Shown here: positions 34,823-47,474 of the stretch, piece by piece
Numbering within the stretch: the first letter of the stretch is position 1
Layout: each line of letters begins with the position of its first letter
Made by a program: the position numbers and the translations under genes
Notes under the pieces: generated by a model
Seen by the model: the letters and a program-made list of their open reading frames with translations, nothing else
Databases searched by the model: none
What the model was told of the DNA's origin: nothing
Assembly: GCA_002706685.1 (NCBI GenBank)
Contig: PALV01000010.1
Coordinates: forward strand, 62,001-126,000
From: Gammaproteobacteria bacterium
GTDB taxonomy: Bacteria > Pseudomonadota > Gammaproteobacteria > Pseudomonadales > Pseudohongiellaceae
Length of the DNA stretch: 64,000 bases
Direction: 5' to 3'

Positions 34823-35205
34823 ATCAATCTCCTCAGAGAAATTTTCGTCAATTGATTCTCAGCGCCTGATTTTTCAACCTAACCGCGATCTACTGTAAGC
34901 TTGTCCTTGCCGTACTGATTCTCGTGCTGCTTTATGCGTCAAATAAGCCAGAGTTATATAGAGATACTCACGGATCAAGCAGAGTAATCCAGCACCTGGC
35001 AATATTCAAGCCTGATGCCGTCAGCCGCGATAACCAGACAGATTTCAGCGTTGGGCAACGCCCACATATGAGCTCCCGAATCGCGCCAACCCTCTGCAGC
35101 GACAAATGCCTTACGTGACTATGCTATCGTGCGCGCCTTATCATGACACGTGCATGATGATTGAGGACGAATTTCCAACGCACATCCGCACCAGAGGAGA
35201 CCGGA
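34823..35205. other. 383-bp divergent intergenic region
   Basis: Lies between the exported-protein genes (leftward) and the LLM oxidoreductase (rightward), so it must hold both promoters. I see no coding frame. The clearest element is an interrupted palindrome TCATG-A-CACGTG-CATGA (35141-35157), about 50 bases before the LLM start and a candidate operator. No convincing -35/-10 pair stands out. Confidence 0.5.
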
Positions 35206-36192
<987 letters not shown>

Positions 36193-38598
36193 ACACCTGA
36201 CTGACGACATACTCGTACTTGCGTCGGTGTTCGCGAATCATGAAGGGCAGATCCTGATGGTGGAGCAGCTCATATTCGGAAAGCAGGCCACCGAGCTTCT
36301 CGAGCGCTGATTGACTGTCAGGTGCATCGAGGAAGTCCTCCGGGTGCGTGTACTGCTCCAGCCATGAATTTGGCGACGCCAACACCAGAATGCCATGCTC
36401 GGCCACCGGTGAGTGATCACCAACAAACTGTTCAAGGCACGCAGCCGGGTCAGGCAGGCGGCAGAGCAGATTGCTTAGCAACACGGCATCAAACTGTCCT
36501 GGCTGGCCCAGACCGGCAGCATCCAGATCACCGGCATCACCCTGCACAAACTGAATGCGTGATCGATCCACGTCCTCCGGGACAGTCGCCAGCAGCTCAG
36601 TCCAATGGCGACCGCTTTCCTGGCGCTGGTAGCGCAGTGAGCCCTGCTCAAGCAGGTCCCTGGCAGTTCTGATGAACGCCTCACTATAATCAAGCCCGAC
36701 GACACGCTGGAAATGACGGGACAATTCCACACTGGCGCGGCCGACTGCACAACCCAGATCCAGTACACTGCCGTGGCTGGATGCGTATTGAGCAACCAGT
36801 TTTGCCATGGTAGTCATGAACGGCGGTACGGACGGGTGGCCGATGCTCTGACTGATGCTAGTATCGCGCTGCTCTGCTTCTGACCCCCAGTGGAACAGCA
36901 GATATTGATTGACCAGCGTATCTGTCTCGTAGCGCTGCCCCCCACCAGGCCCGGCCTGTTCGCCCTGCACCAGCCGGAACCCGGCATGCTGGAAGAAGTG
37001 TGGACGGAAGTGGAAACGGGCCCAGACACTGGCTTCATCGCCCGTACTGATGAATGAGCCGCCGAGAATCATCTGATGTTCATCATCAAAACAGGGCGTG
37101 CTGAAATCCACGTAGTACGGATGAATCTTGAAGCCCTGCAGCGGGTGGAAGGTATCCTCACACCACTGCCAGACATTGCCAAACACATCGTGAACGCCTG
37201 ACGAGTTGGCGGTAAAGCTCTCAACGGAAGCCTCGCTGCCCTGCGTCATATTAAGGTTGAGGCGGGCAACGCCTTCTGCTGACATCACCGGGTCGACCTG
37301 CAGGCGATCTTCTTCGCCAGCTTTCCAGTTGCTCAGACCTCGCTGCGACGCGTCGCGCATTGCCACGTGCTCTTTCTCGTGAAGGAGCCGGTAAGGCGAT
37401 GTAGCGCCGTCCTGTTCAGTGCGCCAGTTGCAGTAGGCTTTGGCTTCGTAGAAATTAACGATGGCGGGCCAGTCCCACTGCATCGGGATTTCGTTGAATA
37501 TCGTTCGCAGACGGTATTGATGAGAACCGACCGGACCGTCCTGAACCCAGAATGTAGGCCGTCGGGTATTGCGGAATCGGCGCCATTGCCAACCGGCCTC
37601 ACTCCAGTAGCGCTGCTCCAGATAGGCGCCCGAGGCCACGAATTCGTAGAACTCGCCGTTACTGATCAGTCGTTTACTGGCTCGGAAGCTATCAACTTTA
37701 TGCTGCTCGGCACCATATTCGTTGTCCCAGCCAAACGTGGGCCAGTCGGACGGCTTGCCCAGGGCGACCGTTTTTGCCGCCACTTCCAGCATCGGGTTAT
37801 CCATCGGGTAGTGCAGGCCGGCAACCGGTCTGACAAATCGCTGAGACTGGTCAGCACTGGTCGGCAATGGCGGCCACTGATCTGGCTGGCGCAAAAATTT
37901 CAGCGGCAATTCACGCATCAGCACTGAAGAGGTCTCCAGGTGGATTCGCTCGTGCTCAAAACACATGACCAGAGCCCAGCCCGGGCTGTCCTGGGTACAT
38001 GGCTTGTCAAACGCCGGATGCGTCTCGATCAGATGACTGACAACGGCATAAACCTGTTGCCGGTATTCACGCGCCTCGGCGACAGTCGGCCAGACATCCT
38101 GCTCTCCGTCATGCAGGTCATCCCAGCTCATCTCATCAACGCCGGTTTCAAACAGGGCCTCAAAATGCTTGTTGACGGGTTCATCAATCAATCCTGCCAC
38201 CAGCAGTTTATTGATGTAGAAGCTCACCGGATGAACGTAATAAAAGATCAGCGGATGGCGCGTCTTGTGATACGGGCGCTCAAAGTAGGCCTCATCGCTG
38301 ACCAGCGCCGAGAACAGGGTCTCGGTCAGGCGCCAGGTGTTCTCAAAGTAGGCCCGAAGCGCCTGACGTCCGCCAGACGCATTGACCAGGGGCAGGCTGA
38401 ACGCCCGGCCGTCAGCCCATGCAGGTTCCTGTTGCGGCGCAGCAGACTGTTCATTCATTTCGCTATCGGCAAGCTGAGGAGTTCTTTTTGCAGACTTGGT
38501 CTGGGCAAAGGCCTGAGTCATCCGTTGTATCCTTATGGCAATTTCTTGAAAGGCAAATTCGTGTAGACTTCGAGCTTCAGTGATATGAGGGCGATCCA

Positions 38599-39738
38599 TT
38601 GCGCAGCAAACTTCCCGAAGTAGGCACCACCATCTTTACCGTGATGACGAGGATGGCACAGCAGTATCAGGCCATCAACCTGTCACAGGGCTTCCCGGAT
38701 TTTGATTGCCCGGAGGCCCTGCGTGAGCGTGTTGCACACTATCTCAATCACCGGTGCAACCAGTATGCACCCATGACCGGAGTCGCCCAGCTGCGCGAGC
38801 AGATTGCACTGAAAGTCAACGATCTATACGGCTATCCGGCCGATGCAGATCATGAGATCACGGTTACTTCTGGCGCCACCGAGGCCCTGTTCGACGCCAT
38901 TCAGGCGACGGTTCAGCGCGATGATGAAGTCATCATGTTTGATCCGGCCTACGATTCCTATGACCCGGCGGTGCGCCTGGCTGGCGGCGTTCCTGTCCAT
39001 ATTCCCCTGACTCAGCCAGACTGGGGCATCGACTGGCAGAGACTGCGCGAATCAATCAACCCGCGCACCCGGCTGATCATTATCAATTCACCACACAATC
39101 CCAGTGGCTCGATTCTGACGCGTGATGACCTCGACGAGCTTGCTGACGTCATCCGCGGACACGACATTCTGGTTCTGTCCGACGAGGTCTACGAGCACAT
39201 GGTGTTCGACGCCCAGCAGCATGAAAGCGTGCTGCGCCACCCGGAGCTGCGCGAAAGAAGTTTCGCGGTGTTTTCCTTTGGCAAGACCTATCACGCCACT
39301 GGCTGGAAGGCTGCCTACTGCGTTGCACCTGCGCCTCTGAGCGCGGAGTTCCGTAAAGTACACCAGTTCGTGACCTTTACATCTACCAGCTTCATACAGT
39401 TTGCGATTGCGGATTTCATGCGTGATCACGCCGAACATCACCTGGAGCTGCCGGCATTCTACCAGGGCAAACGTGACACTTTCTGTAAGCTGATTGAGTC
39501 ATCGAGATTCCGCTTTACGCCATCGGCGGGCACCTATTTTCAGTGTGTGGATTACAGCGCCATCAGCGATGTGCCCGACATGGAATTTGTCCGCTGGCTG
39601 TGTCAGGAGAAAGGCGTCGCGACAATTCCACTGTCGCCGTTCTACGCACAGGCACCCGATTCTCGCATCATCCGGTTTTGCTTCTGCAAAGACGACGCGA
39701 CCTTGCAGCAGGCAGCCGAGATTCTCAATCAGCTCTAG
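38599..39738 (+). CDS. PLP-dependent aminotransferase (methionine aminotransferase-like)
   Basis: 379 aa, TTG start (GAGG 9 bases upstream), because the protein begins SKLPEVGTTIF exactly where YbdL-type enzymes do. Fold type I: NLSQGFPDFDCPE, PHNPSGS, SDEVYEHMVFD, and the PLP Lys in SFGKTYHATGWKAAY. YbdL-like enzymes act on methionine and aromatic amino acids. It is divergent from ovoA with only 77 bp between, so a role in ovothiol formation (the OvoB beta-lyase step also uses PLP) is worth testing, but sequence favours a transaminase. It precedes queG by 4 bases. Confidence 0.88.
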   Translation: MRSKLPEVGTTIFTVMTRMAQQYQAINLSQGFPDFDCPEALRERVAHYLNHRCNQYAPMTGVAQLREQIALKVNDLYGYPADADHEITVTSGATEALFDAIQATVQRDDEVIMFDPAYDSYDPAVRLAGGVPVHIPLTQPDWGIDWQRLRESINPRTRLIIINSPHNPSGSILTRDDLDELADVIRGHDILVLSDEVYEHMVFDAQQHESVLRHPELRERSFAVFSFGKTYHATGWKAAYCVAPAPLSAEFRKVHQFVTFTSTSFIQFAIADFMRDHAEHHLELPAFYQGKRDTFCKLIESSRFRFTPSAGTYFQCVDYSAISDVPDMEFVRWLCQEKGVATIPLSPFYAQAPDSRIIRFCFCKDDATLQQAAEILNQL

Positions 39739-39742
39739 ACAG

Positions 39743-40804
39743 ATGATATCGTCAGAACAATCCCGCCTGCTCCTGTCCCAGATCCGGCAGTGGGCTGCCG
39801 AGCTGGGGTTTCAGCAACTGGCGGTCTCAGACATCGACCTGACTGCCTACCGTCCCCACCTGGAAGCGTGGCTGGCACGCAACTTCCATGGCGAAATGGA
39901 CTACATGGAACGCCACAAGGACCTGCGCCTGGCCCCCGATCAGCTCCATCCGAACACCATACGTGTTTTGTCAGTCCGCATGGATTACAGCTTTGACAAA
40001 GAGCAAACACTCACTCCAATGCGTGATGGGCGCATGGCGTACATTTCACGTTATGCGCGCGGCCGGGACTACCACAAACTGCTGCGCAAACGACTGCAGC
40101 AGCTGGCCGAGAAAATCAGCGGCGAGGTCGGCGAGTTTGGATACAGAGCGTTTGTGGATAGCGCGCCCGTACTGGAGCGGGCGCTGGCCGAAAAAGGCGG
40201 CCTGGGCTGGATCGGCAAAAATACCATGTTGCTGAACAGGCAGGCAGGCTCGTTTTTTTTCCTTGGCGAGCTCTTCACCGATCTGCCATTGCCGGTCGAC
40301 GAGCCAGTCAGTGCCCACTGTGGCAGTTGTACCGCCTGCCTGGACCTGTGCCCGACCAGGGCCTTTGTCGGACCCTATCAGCTTGATGCACGGCGGTGCA
40401 TCTCCTATTTGACCATAGAGCTGAAAGGCGCGATTCCTGAAGAACTGCGACCACTGATGGGTAATCGCGTGTTTGGTTGTGACGACTGCCAGATTGTGTG
40501 CCCGTGGAACAAGTTCAGCCGCTTGAGTGAAGAGTCTGACTTCAGTCCACGTCATGGACTGGACAGCAGCGAGCTTAGTGAACTATTCCTGTGGAGCGAA
40601 GCTGAGTTTCTGGAGCGTACCGTCGGATCCGCAATCCGGCGCACCGGGTACGAGGGCTGGCTGCGCAATCTCGCTGTGGGCCTGGGTAACGCACCGACCA
40701 GCCCTGAGATTATTGATGCCCTGCAGTCGCGCGCCCAGCACCCATCGGCGCTGGTGCGCGATCATGTCGAGTGGGCTTTACGCCAGCACGGCGTTACAGC
40801 TTGA
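39743..40804 (+). CDS. queG: epoxyqueuosine reductase QueG
   Basis: 353 aa from ATG 39743, just after the aminotransferase stop; the frame opens earlier but only as a shadow. Two 4Fe-4S motifs are intact: [15 protein letters not shown] and [29 protein letters not shown] is the cobalamin-domain region. QueG reduces epoxyqueuosine to queuosine in tRNA (Asp, Asn, His, Tyr) using cobalamin. The C-terminus ([14 protein letters not shown]) is the HEAT-like tail. The last 11 bases overlap the orn 3' end. Confidence 0.96.
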   Translation: MISSEQSRLLLSQIRQWAAELGFQQLAVSDIDLTAYRPHLEAWLARNFHGEMDYMERHKDLRLAPDQLHPNTIRVLSVRMDYSFDKEQTLTPMRDGRMAYISRYARGRDYHKLLRKRLQQLAEKISGEVGEFGYRAFVDSAPVLERALAEKGGLGWIGKNTMLLNRQAGSFFFLGELFTDLPLPVDEPVSAHCGSCTACLDLCPTRAFVGPYQLDARRCISYLTIELKGAIPEELRPLMGNRVFGCDDCQIVCPWNKFSRLSEESDFSPRHGLDSSELSELFLWSEAEFLERTVGSAIRRTGYEGWLRNLAVGLGNAPTSPEIIDALQSRAQHPSALVRDHVEWALRQHGVTA

Positions 40805-41363
40805 AGAAATGTTGACGGTAGTAACGCAATTCATCCACTGATTCGCGGATATCATCCAGCGCCTGGTGGGTTGTCGCCTTGCTGAAGCCGCCGGGCAGCT
40901 CGGGACGCCAGCGCCGCGCCAGCTCTTTCACCGTGCTGACATCCAGATTGCGATAATGGAAGAACGCTTCCAATGCTGGCATGTAGCGCACCATAAAGCG
41001 CCGATCCTGATGCACGCTGTTGCCACACATCGGTGAGCTGCGCGGATCAGCATACTGACTCAGGAACTCTATTGTCTGCCTTTCAGCCTCGGCATCATCA
41101 ATCGTGCTTTTGCGCACCCGTTCCACCAATCCGGAACCACCATGCGTGCGCTGATTCCACTCATCCATGGCAGCCAGTGCTTCCTCGCTCTGGTGAACAG
41201 CAATGACTGGCCCTTCAGCGAGCACGTTGAGATCACTGTCAGTAACCAGCGTCGCCACTTCAATGATCCGGTCTGTATCTGGTTCCAGACCTGTCATCTC
41301 CATGTCGATCCAGATCAGCGTCCTGGTTTTGTCTATCGATGTCTTGCTTGGTGTGTCAGGCAT
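40794..41363 (-). CDS. orn: oligoribonuclease
   Basis: 189 aa. DEDDh 3'-5' exonuclease: [12 protein letters not shown] (Asp, Glu), NSVHQDRRF (Asp) and THQALDDI (His, Asp). Orn finishes RNA decay by cutting 2-mers and also degrades pGpG, the product of c-di-GMP phosphodiesterases such as the HD-GYP or EAL proteins. It is divergent from rsgA, as in many gammaproteobacteria. Confidence 0.97.
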   Translation of the reverse strand: MPDTPSKTSIDKTRTLIWIDMEMTGLEPDTDRIIEVATLVTDSDLNVLAEGPVIAVHQSEEALAAMDEWNQRTHGGSGLVERVRKSTIDDAEAERQTIEFLSQYADPRSSPMCGNSVHQDRRFMVRYMPALEAFFHYRNLDVSTVKELARRWRPELPGGFSKATTHQALDDIRESVDELRYYRQHFFKL

Positions 41364-41431
41364 GAGAGTATTCCATGTATTTTGGAGAGGACAGGTTTCA
41401 CGGCGCAGTCATTGTAATAGAATGCCTGTCC

Positions 41432-42451
41432 ATGACCAAACGACGCCTTAATCATCACCAGCGCCGCCGTATCGATGCACAGCAATCACGTCGCGGCAAA
41501 ACAGCCAGCCGTGACGCCGAGCTGAGCATTACCGGCAAAGAATGCCACGGACTGGTGGTCTGCCACTATGGGCAGCAGCTTGATGTGGAAGCGAGCGATG
41601 GAGACCAGCAAGGTCAAATAGTGCGCTGCTTCCAGCGCGCGAATCTGCCACCGCTGGTCACGGGTGACCAGGTGGTCTGGCAGTCCGACGGGGAGGGTGG
41701 TGGCGTAATACTGGCCCAGCGCCCACGTCACAGCGTCATGAGCCGCCCCAACAATCGCGGTGAACTGCGAGCAATCGCGGCCAACATCGACTGTGTTGTT
41801 GTTGTCATTGCACCGGTCCCGGAACCGTTCGGCAATCTGATCGATCGATACCTGGTGGCCATTGAACATCTGGATCTGCGGCCACTGATACTGTTGAACA
41901 AATCGGACCTGCTGGAATCCTCCAGCACCTCAGCCAATGTCTCGTCACTGCTTGAGCAGTATCAGCAGATTGGCTATCCAACCCAGCTGGTATCGTCGCG
42001 CCGCGAATCGGACATGGAGGCTTTGAGGCAAAGACTTTCAGAGCATACGGTCGTGTTCGTCGGGCAGTCCGGCGTGGGCAAATCATCGCTGATCAATGCG
42101 CTGCGGGGAGGAGACTCTGACAATCTGGCAGAGGTCGGCGACTTGTCTGTCGGACACGAAAAAGGCACACACACTACCACCGCGACACGGCTCTATCATC
42201 TTCCAGGAAGCGGTGACCTGATAGATTCACCAGGTATTCGGGAATTCGGGCTCTGGCATATTGAGCCTCACTCACTTGCTCATGGATATGTTGAGTTCCG
42301 TCCACACATCGAGCTGTGTCGATTCCGGGATTGCCTGCATGTGCACGAGCCTGGCTGTGCGCTGCTGGCAGCCGTCGATGCAGGACAGGTCAGCGAAGCG
42401 CGTCTCGCCAGCTATCATCAGGTGCTGGACAGTTTGAGTGAGGAGCGTTGA
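41432..42451 (+). CDS. rsgA: ribosome small-subunit GTPase RsgA
   Basis: 339 aa from ATG 41432, where the family-like MTKRRLNHHQRRRI begins; the open frame extends 19 codons upstream. Circularly permuted GTPase: G4 NKSD comes before G1 GQSGVGKSS and G3 DSPG. An N-terminal OB-fold (about 30-110) and C-terminal zinc site (CRFRDCLHVHEPGC) flank it. It helps late maturation of the 30S subunit. Confidence 0.96.
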   Translation: MTKRRLNHHQRRRIDAQQSRRGKTASRDAELSITGKECHGLVVCHYGQQLDVEASDGDQQGQIVRCFQRANLPPLVTGDQVVWQSDGEGGGVILAQRPRHSVMSRPNNRGELRAIAANIDCVVVVIAPVPEPFGNLIDRYLVAIEHLDLRPLILLNKSDLLESSSTSANVSSLLEQYQQIGYPTQLVSSRRESDMEALRQRLSEHTVVFVGQSGVGKSSLINALRGGDSDNLAEVGDLSVGHEKGTHTTTATRLYHLPGSGDLIDSPGIREFGLWHIEPHSLAHGYVEFRPHIELCRFRDCLHVHEPGCALLAAVDAGQVSEARLASYHQVLDSLSEER

Positions 42452-42486
42452 TCTTCTCTCTGGCCGATAACTAGCAGTCACATCGA

Positions 42487-43434
42487 TCAGAAAATTTCCG
42501 GAACATCGCCGTCTGGCAACACATCCTCAGGCGGTGCAACACCATTAAGCTCCGAGTCACGTGTGCCTTCCTGGATCCGCTGCTCGGCCAGCTCATTCAA
42601 TACCATGATCACAATGCGTCGGTTGGCAGGATCTTCTGGCGCATCCTCATATAACGGTAATGACGAGCCCATCCCTATAATCTGTGCGAAGCGCTCATAA
42701 TCCAGGCCACCCTCTACCAGCGCCCGGCGTGCCGAGTTGGCCCTGTCGGAGGAAAGCTCCCAGTTGGTGTACTGTCCACCATTATCACCAAAGGGCACGC
42801 TGTCTGTGTGTCCATAGATGCTGATCTTGTTGGGAACCTCTTCGAGGATACTTGCCATCGACCACAGCACCTGTCTGGCGTAGGGCATCATCTCACTCGA
42901 GCCCAGCGCAAACAGGGGCCGGTTTTCACGATCAACGATCTGAATACTCAAGCCATCTTCGGTCACTTCCACTGTCGCCGATTCATCGAACCATTCAAAT
43001 GCCTGATTACCGGCCACCAGATTTTCAACCTGACCTTTCAGGCTTTCCAGCATTTCGACCTGGCGCAGACGCGCCATCTCGATCATCTCCAGATTTTCCA
43101 GCTCATTGGAAGCCTCGACGTAAGGTTCTTCGTCGTCGCGGACAACGGCTGGGTTCATGCCCTGGTTTGGCAGCATTAGCGGTGTACCACCCATATCCAG
43201 CACGTAGGGCGTACCGCCGTCACCAGTGCTTGCCAGACTGCGTGGGTCGGAGAAGTAGCCGGCAATGACCATCTTCTCAAGGTCAGTGGTACTTTCGATC
43301 AGCCACAACACCAGGAAAAAGGCCATCAGAGCCAGTGCGAAGTCAGCAAACGCGATCTTCCAGGAGCCACCGTGATGACCTCCGCCGCCTTTCTTGACAC
43401 GCTTGATGACTATTGTCTGTTCGGACTTTTCCAA
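42487..43434 (-). CDS. motB: flagellar motor stator protein MotB
   Basis: 315 aa. One membrane helix with the essential proton-carrying Asp31 in FADFALALMAFFLVLWL, a plug/linker, and an OmpA-like peptidoglycan-binding domain (about 150-275: ISIYGHTDSVPFGDNGGQYTNWELSSDRA). The C-terminus (about 280-315) is an acidic tail. With MotA it forms a proton-driven stator. No other flagellar gene is in the window. Confidence 0.95.
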   Translation of the reverse strand: MEKSEQTIVIKRVKKGGGGHHGGSWKIAFADFALALMAFFLVLWLIESTTDLEKMVIAGYFSDPRSLASTGDGGTPYVLDMGGTPLMLPNQGMNPAVVRDDEEPYVEASNELENLEMIEMARLRQVEMLESLKGQVENLVAGNQAFEWFDESATVEVTEDGLSIQIVDRENRPLFALGSSEMMPYARQVLWSMASILEEVPNKISIYGHTDSVPFGDNGGQYTNWELSSDRANSARRALVEGGLDYERFAQIIGMGSSLPLYEDAPEDPANRRIVIMVLNELAEQRIQEGTRDSELNGVAPPEDVLPDGDVPEIF

Positions 43435-43458
43435 AATTCTTACCTGATATCCAAATGA

Positions 43459-44310
43459 TCAACGGCTGCGGATATGTTCTTCCAGTTCGAAGAAGCTGGG
43501 GCGATCACCCGAGTACAGCGTTTTGCGTGCAAATTCGACGGCAAGTTGCGGCGGCAGGCCATTGGAGGTGGCCACAATTGCAGCTTTTATGCACTCAAAC
43601 ATCTTGATCTCGGCATCCGCCACTTCCTGCAGGCGGTTACTCATCGGCCCAATAAACCCATAGGCCACGAAGATACCGACGAAGGTTCCCACCAGAGCCG
43701 CCGCCACACTGGCGCCCAGCGCCTCGGGCGGGCCGCCCAGTTTCTGCATGGTGATCACGATACCGAGAATCGCGGCCACGATACCAAAGCCTGGCAGGCC
43801 GTCCGCAATCCGGTGCATGGCATGTGCGGGCTCGCTGAGCTCATGCATCTGGGTCTCGATTTCAGTATCAATCATGGCCTCGATTTCGTGCGGGGCCATG
43901 TTACTGGTGGTCATGATGCGCAGGTTGTCAGCAAGAAACTCGATGACGCGCTTGTCTTTGAGGATGCTGGGGTATTGCGTGAAAATGCCGCTTTCAGCCG
44001 GCGATTCGATATCGCCCTCAATAGACATCATGCCTTCGCGTCTTGCTTTGTTGAATACATCGAACAGCAGGCTTAACAGATCCAGATAGACCTTGTCGTT
44101 GACCGCCTGCCCGAGAATCGCGCGTGGCAGGCGTTTACCGGTCTCTTTCACCAGGTGCATACTGTTGGCGATCAGGAATGCACCGAACGCGGCCCCCAGA
44201 ATGATGATGAACTCCGATGGCTGCCACAGCACACCCAGTACGCCACCATGCATGATATAACCGCCGGCAACACTGGCGCAGACAACCACCACTCCAATTA
44301 TAAACAACAT
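43459..44310 (-). CDS. motA: flagellar motor stator protein MotA
   Basis: 283 aa with four membrane helices. FIIILGAAFGAFLIANS, the large cytoplasmic loop with the charged RREGMMSIEGDIESP segment, and DGLPGFGIVAAILGIVITM then ALVGTFVGIFVAYGF with conserved prolines and a PMSNRL end fit MotA. It lies upstream of motB in one unit with a 24-bp gap. GAGGAG is rather far (about 14 bases) from the ATG. Confidence 0.95.
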   Translation of the reverse strand: MLFIIGVVVVCASVAGGYIMHGGVLGVLWQPSEFIIILGAAFGAFLIANSMHLVKETGKRLPRAILGQAVNDKVYLDLLSLLFDVFNKARREGMMSIEGDIESPAESGIFTQYPSILKDKRVIEFLADNLRIMTTSNMAPHEIEAMIDTEIETQMHELSEPAHAMHRIADGLPGFGIVAAILGIVITMQKLGGPPEALGASVAAALVGTFVGIFVAYGFIGPMSNRLQEVADAEIKMFECIKAAIVATSNGLPPQLAVEFARKTLYSGDRPSFFELEEHIRSR

Positions 44311-44467
44311 GACCTGTACGGACTCCTCACGGGATCAAAGCAATCGGCTCGCTTCTATTACATCGGACGCTGGCGCGAAATCATTAATTTCTACAGCCAA
44401 TGATGCAAACTCGATCACATTCCATTAAGCTTTACCGCCCTTTGGATGCGACCGACGATCTGGCAGT

Positions 44468-45328
44468 ATGGACGCTATGAAAGACACTTTGTTTATATGG
44501 TTGCAGCACCTCGTGCCTCAGCATCTGATTTCGCGCCTGGTTGGCAAACTGGCCGCATGTCGCTGGGCACCCGTCAAAAACACCTTTATTCGCTGGTTCG
44601 CTCTTCGCTATCAGGTTGATATGAGCGAGGCCGAGCAGTCCGACCCCCTGGCTTTTGATTGCTTCAATGCTTTTTTCACCAGAGCGCTCAAGGCTGACGC
44701 CCGGCCTTTGCCTGCGGACGAACGTCTCATCGCCAGTCCAGCCGACGGGCAGCTGAGTCAATTCGGTGCCATCGAGCACGACCAGCTCCTGCAGGCAAAA
44801 GGGCGCCATTTCTCGCTACAGGCCTTACTGGGTGGTGACGCTGCCCTGGCCGAGCAATTCCAGGACGGATCGTTTGCAACAATCTACCTGGCACCACGCG
44901 ACTATCACCGTTTTCATATGCCCCTGGCGGGCGTATTGCGTGAAACTGTTTACGTGCCGGGGCGTCTTTTCTCAGTCAACAAAGTCACCGCGGAAGGCGT
45001 CGACCGGCTGTTCGCCCGCAATGAACGTCTGGTGTGTGTATTTGACACTGACCATGGCCCGATGGCGCTGGTGCTGGTCGGTGCAATGATTGTTGCAGGC
45101 ATCGATACCGTCTGGGCCGGGCAGGCAGCGCCGGCCCGACATGGCCTGCTGCGTACCTCGTACACCGAACACAGCCCGCCTGTCATGCTGGCTCGAGGCG
45201 CCGAGGTGGGTCGTTTCAAACTGGGTTCTACCGTGATCGCGGTTTTTGGACCTGGCATGGCACGCTTCGCAAAGGATATGGATCCAGACCTGACTGTCCG
45301 TATGGGCCAGCCTCTGGGCACCGTATAG
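44468..45328 (+). CDS. psd: phosphatidylserine decarboxylase proenzyme
   Basis: 286 aa; ATG 44477 is an equally good start. The self-cleavage motif LGST (252-255) yields the pyruvoyl group from Ser254. [17 protein letters not shown] supplies catalytic His residues and PADGQL the Asp triad member. It makes phosphatidylethanolamine at the inner membrane. Divergent from motA. The orn, rsgA, motAB, psd grouping is conserved in many gammaproteobacteria. Confidence 0.96.
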   Translation: MDAMKDTLFIWLQHLVPQHLISRLVGKLAACRWAPVKNTFIRWFALRYQVDMSEAEQSDPLAFDCFNAFFTRALKADARPLPADERLIASPADGQLSQFGAIEHDQLLQAKGRHFSLQALLGGDAALAEQFQDGSFATIYLAPRDYHRFHMPLAGVLRETVYVPGRLFSVNKVTAEGVDRLFARNERLVCVFDTDHGPMALVLVGAMIVAGIDTVWAGQAAPARHGLLRTSYTEHSPPVMLARGAEVGRFKLGSTVIAVFGPGMARFAKDMDPDLTVRMGQPLGTV

Positions 45329-45390
45329 CACTGATCGATAGACACTTTTACTGACTTAACAGCCGTTTTCCCAACATCAATGGAACATTA

Positions 45391-45708
45391 ATGATGAGCA
45401 AATTCGAGAATGTAACCGTGGTCAAGGCCGCCAATATTTACTTCGACGGCAATGTGACCAGCCGCATTGTGGAATTCGCCAATGGCGATATAAAGACACT
45501 GGGCATCATGATGCCGGGCGACTACCGTTTCGGCACCGAGAAAAAAGAAATCATGGAAATTCAGGCAGGTGAGGTTGAAGTGCTGCTGCCAGGCGAAGAT
45601 CTGTGGCGCAAAGTAGGGGCGGGCGACAGCTTTGAAGTGCCGGCCAACTCTGCATTTGACATCAAGGTCCTGAGCGTGACGGACTACTGCTGCTCCTATC
45701 TGGGTTAA
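45391..45708 (+). CDS. ppnP: pyrimidine/purine nucleoside phosphorylase PpnP
   Basis: 105 aa cupin-fold protein of the DUF1255/PpnP family: [36 protein letters not shown] and [21 protein letters not shown] are family blocks. PpnP phosphorolyses many nucleosides to base and ribose-1-phosphate. Two ATGs in tandem (45391, 45394) both fit. Confidence 0.95.
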   Translation: MMSKFENVTVVKAANIYFDGNVTSRIVEFANGDIKTLGIMMPGDYRFGTEKKEIMEIQAGEVEVLLPGEDLWRKVGAGDSFEVPANSAFDIKVLSVTDYCCSYLG

Positions 45709-45720
45709 TAGCCTGCAGCC

Positions 45721-45753
45721 GGCTGGCACAGAATCCGAGGATATGTGTCAGCC
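45721..45753. terminator. hairpin between convergent ppnP and ilvA
   Basis: GGCTGGCACA (45721-45730) pairs with TGTGTCAGCC (45744-45753) including one G-T pair. There is no clear T-run on either side, so termination is only a possible role. Confidence 0.35.
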
Positions 45754-45799
45754 AGCACGCAGCGGGCAAAACGAGGCTGTGTTCCGGTACATTGAGCTG

Positions 45800-47317
45800 T
45801 CAGGGACTGCCCAGGAACATTCGATAGGCAAGGTTCTGCGTTTCGTCCTGCCAGGGGTAATTGATCTCCCGCAGAAATTGCAGAAAGGCCTTTTCGTCGG
45901 AAGGCGGCACCTGAATTCCCGCCATTACCCGACCATAGGCTGCTCCGTGGTTTCTGTAGTGGAACATCGAGATATTCCAGCGCCCACCGAGCAAATCGAG
46001 AAACTTCATTAGCGCCCCTGGCCGCTCAGGAAACTCAAAACGAATAACACGCTCATTGGCGACCTGATGGCTGCGCCCTCCGACCATATGACGGATATGC
46101 ACCTTGGCGGCTTCGTTGGTGGTCATATCATGGGCTTTCAGACCCTTCTCCGATAACTCTTTGAGCAGTGCCTGGCGGCCAGATTCGCCGTCGCCAACTT
46201 CAATGCCCACAAAAATCTGCGCTGCATGAGAGTCACCATAACGATAGTTGAACTCGGTGATATTGCGTCGTCCCAGAATCTTTGAGAACTCTCTAAAGCT
46301 GCCCGGCCGCTCATCAATCGTCACTGCCAGCACGGCCTCACGAGATTCACCAAGCTCGGCGCGCTCAGCGATATGCCGCAGTCGATCGAAGTTAACATTG
46401 GCGCCCGTCACGACGGCCATCAGGGTCTGTCCGTTTACCTGATGCTGTTGCACATATTTCTTGATGCCAGCGACACCCAAGGCCCCTGCTGGCTCGCTAA
46501 CAGTGCGTGTATCATCAAATATGTCCTTGATCGCCGCACAGATCTCATCAGTATTGACCGTGATAACCTCATCAACACACTGGCGCAGAATGCCAAACGT
46601 ATTCTTGCCGACCTGATTCACGGCAACACCGTCTGCAAACAGGCCAACCTGCGAGAGCTTGACACGTCGACCAGCAGCCATGGCGGCCTTCAGACAGGCA
46701 GAATCCTCTGCCTCAACCGCAATCATACGAATATCCGGGCGGATATATTTGATATAGGCAGCCATGCCAGCCATCAGTCCACCGCCCCCGACGGGTACAA
46801 ACACGGCGTCCAGCGGACCGCTGTGCTGCCGCAGGATTTCCACACCGACGGTACCCTGACCCGCAATGACGGCCTTGTCGTCAAAGGCATGAACAAAGGT
46901 ATAGCCATGTTTCTGCACCAGTTTCATGGCGTATTCGGCGGCATCATTGTAGGTGTCGCCATGTAGTAGCACGTCGCCACCGCGGCTACGGACTGCGTTA
47001 ATTTTGATGGCAGGTGTCGTCACCGGCATGACAATAATGGTTTTGATGCCCAGCGAAGCGCCAGCCAGCGCAATACCCTGCGCATGATTACCGGCGCTGG
47101 CAGCGATTACACCACGTGCTGCAGCTTCCTCGCTCAGTTGTGACATGCGATTGTAGGCACCACGCAGCTTAAAGCTGAATACGGGTTGCATATCCTCTCG
47201 TTTGAGCATGATGCGGTTTTGCAGTCGTTTGGACAAAGAGGCTGCTTCATGCACCGGGCTTTCTATGGCGACGTCGTAAACGCGCGCACTGAGGATGTCT
47301 TTAACGTATTTTTCCAT
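45800..47317 (-). CDS. ilvA: threonine ammonia-lyase, biosynthetic
   Basis: 505 aa, the long biosynthetic form. Residues about 1-320 are the PLP domain (PLP Lys in [19 protein letters not shown] phosphate loop, and NHAQG). Two ACT-like regulatory domains follow (about 330-400 and 420-500), which in E. coli bind isoleucine and valine. It makes 2-oxobutanoate from threonine for isoleucine. It is divergent from rpiA. Confidence 0.95.
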   Translation of the reverse strand: MEKYVKDILSARVYDVAIESPVHEAASLSKRLQNRIMLKREDMQPVFSFKLRGAYNRMSQLSEEAAARGVIAASAGNHAQGIALAGASLGIKTIIVMPVTTPAIKINAVRSRGGDVLLHGDTYNDAAEYAMKLVQKHGYTFVHAFDDKAVIAGQGTVGVEILRQHSGPLDAVFVPVGGGGLMAGMAAYIKYIRPDIRMIAVEAEDSACLKAAMAAGRRVKLSQVGLFADGVAVNQVGKNTFGILRQCVDEVITVNTDEICAAIKDIFDDTRTVSEPAGALGVAGIKKYVQQHQVNGQTLMAVVTGANVNFDRLRHIAERAELGESREAVLAVTIDERPGSFREFSKILGRRNITEFNYRYGDSHAAQIFVGIEVGDGESGRQALLKELSEKGLKAHDMTTNEAAKVHIRHMVGGRSHQVANERVIRFEFPERPGALMKFLDLLGGRWNISMFHYRNHGAAYGRVMAGIQVPPSDEKAFLQFLREINYPWQDETQNLAYRMFLGSP

Positions 47318-47474
47318 GCTAGTGTCCTACCTGGGAAAGGTCGAATCATTCCCACGCAACCTGCCCAGTCAGGTCACCCACTGCCGTCATGTATTTGGAA
47401 AATGGGAGTGTGAGCGCTATGATTGCCCGCAATCATATCCTTCATCACACAAAACTCCAAAAGAGTGCCGCCCT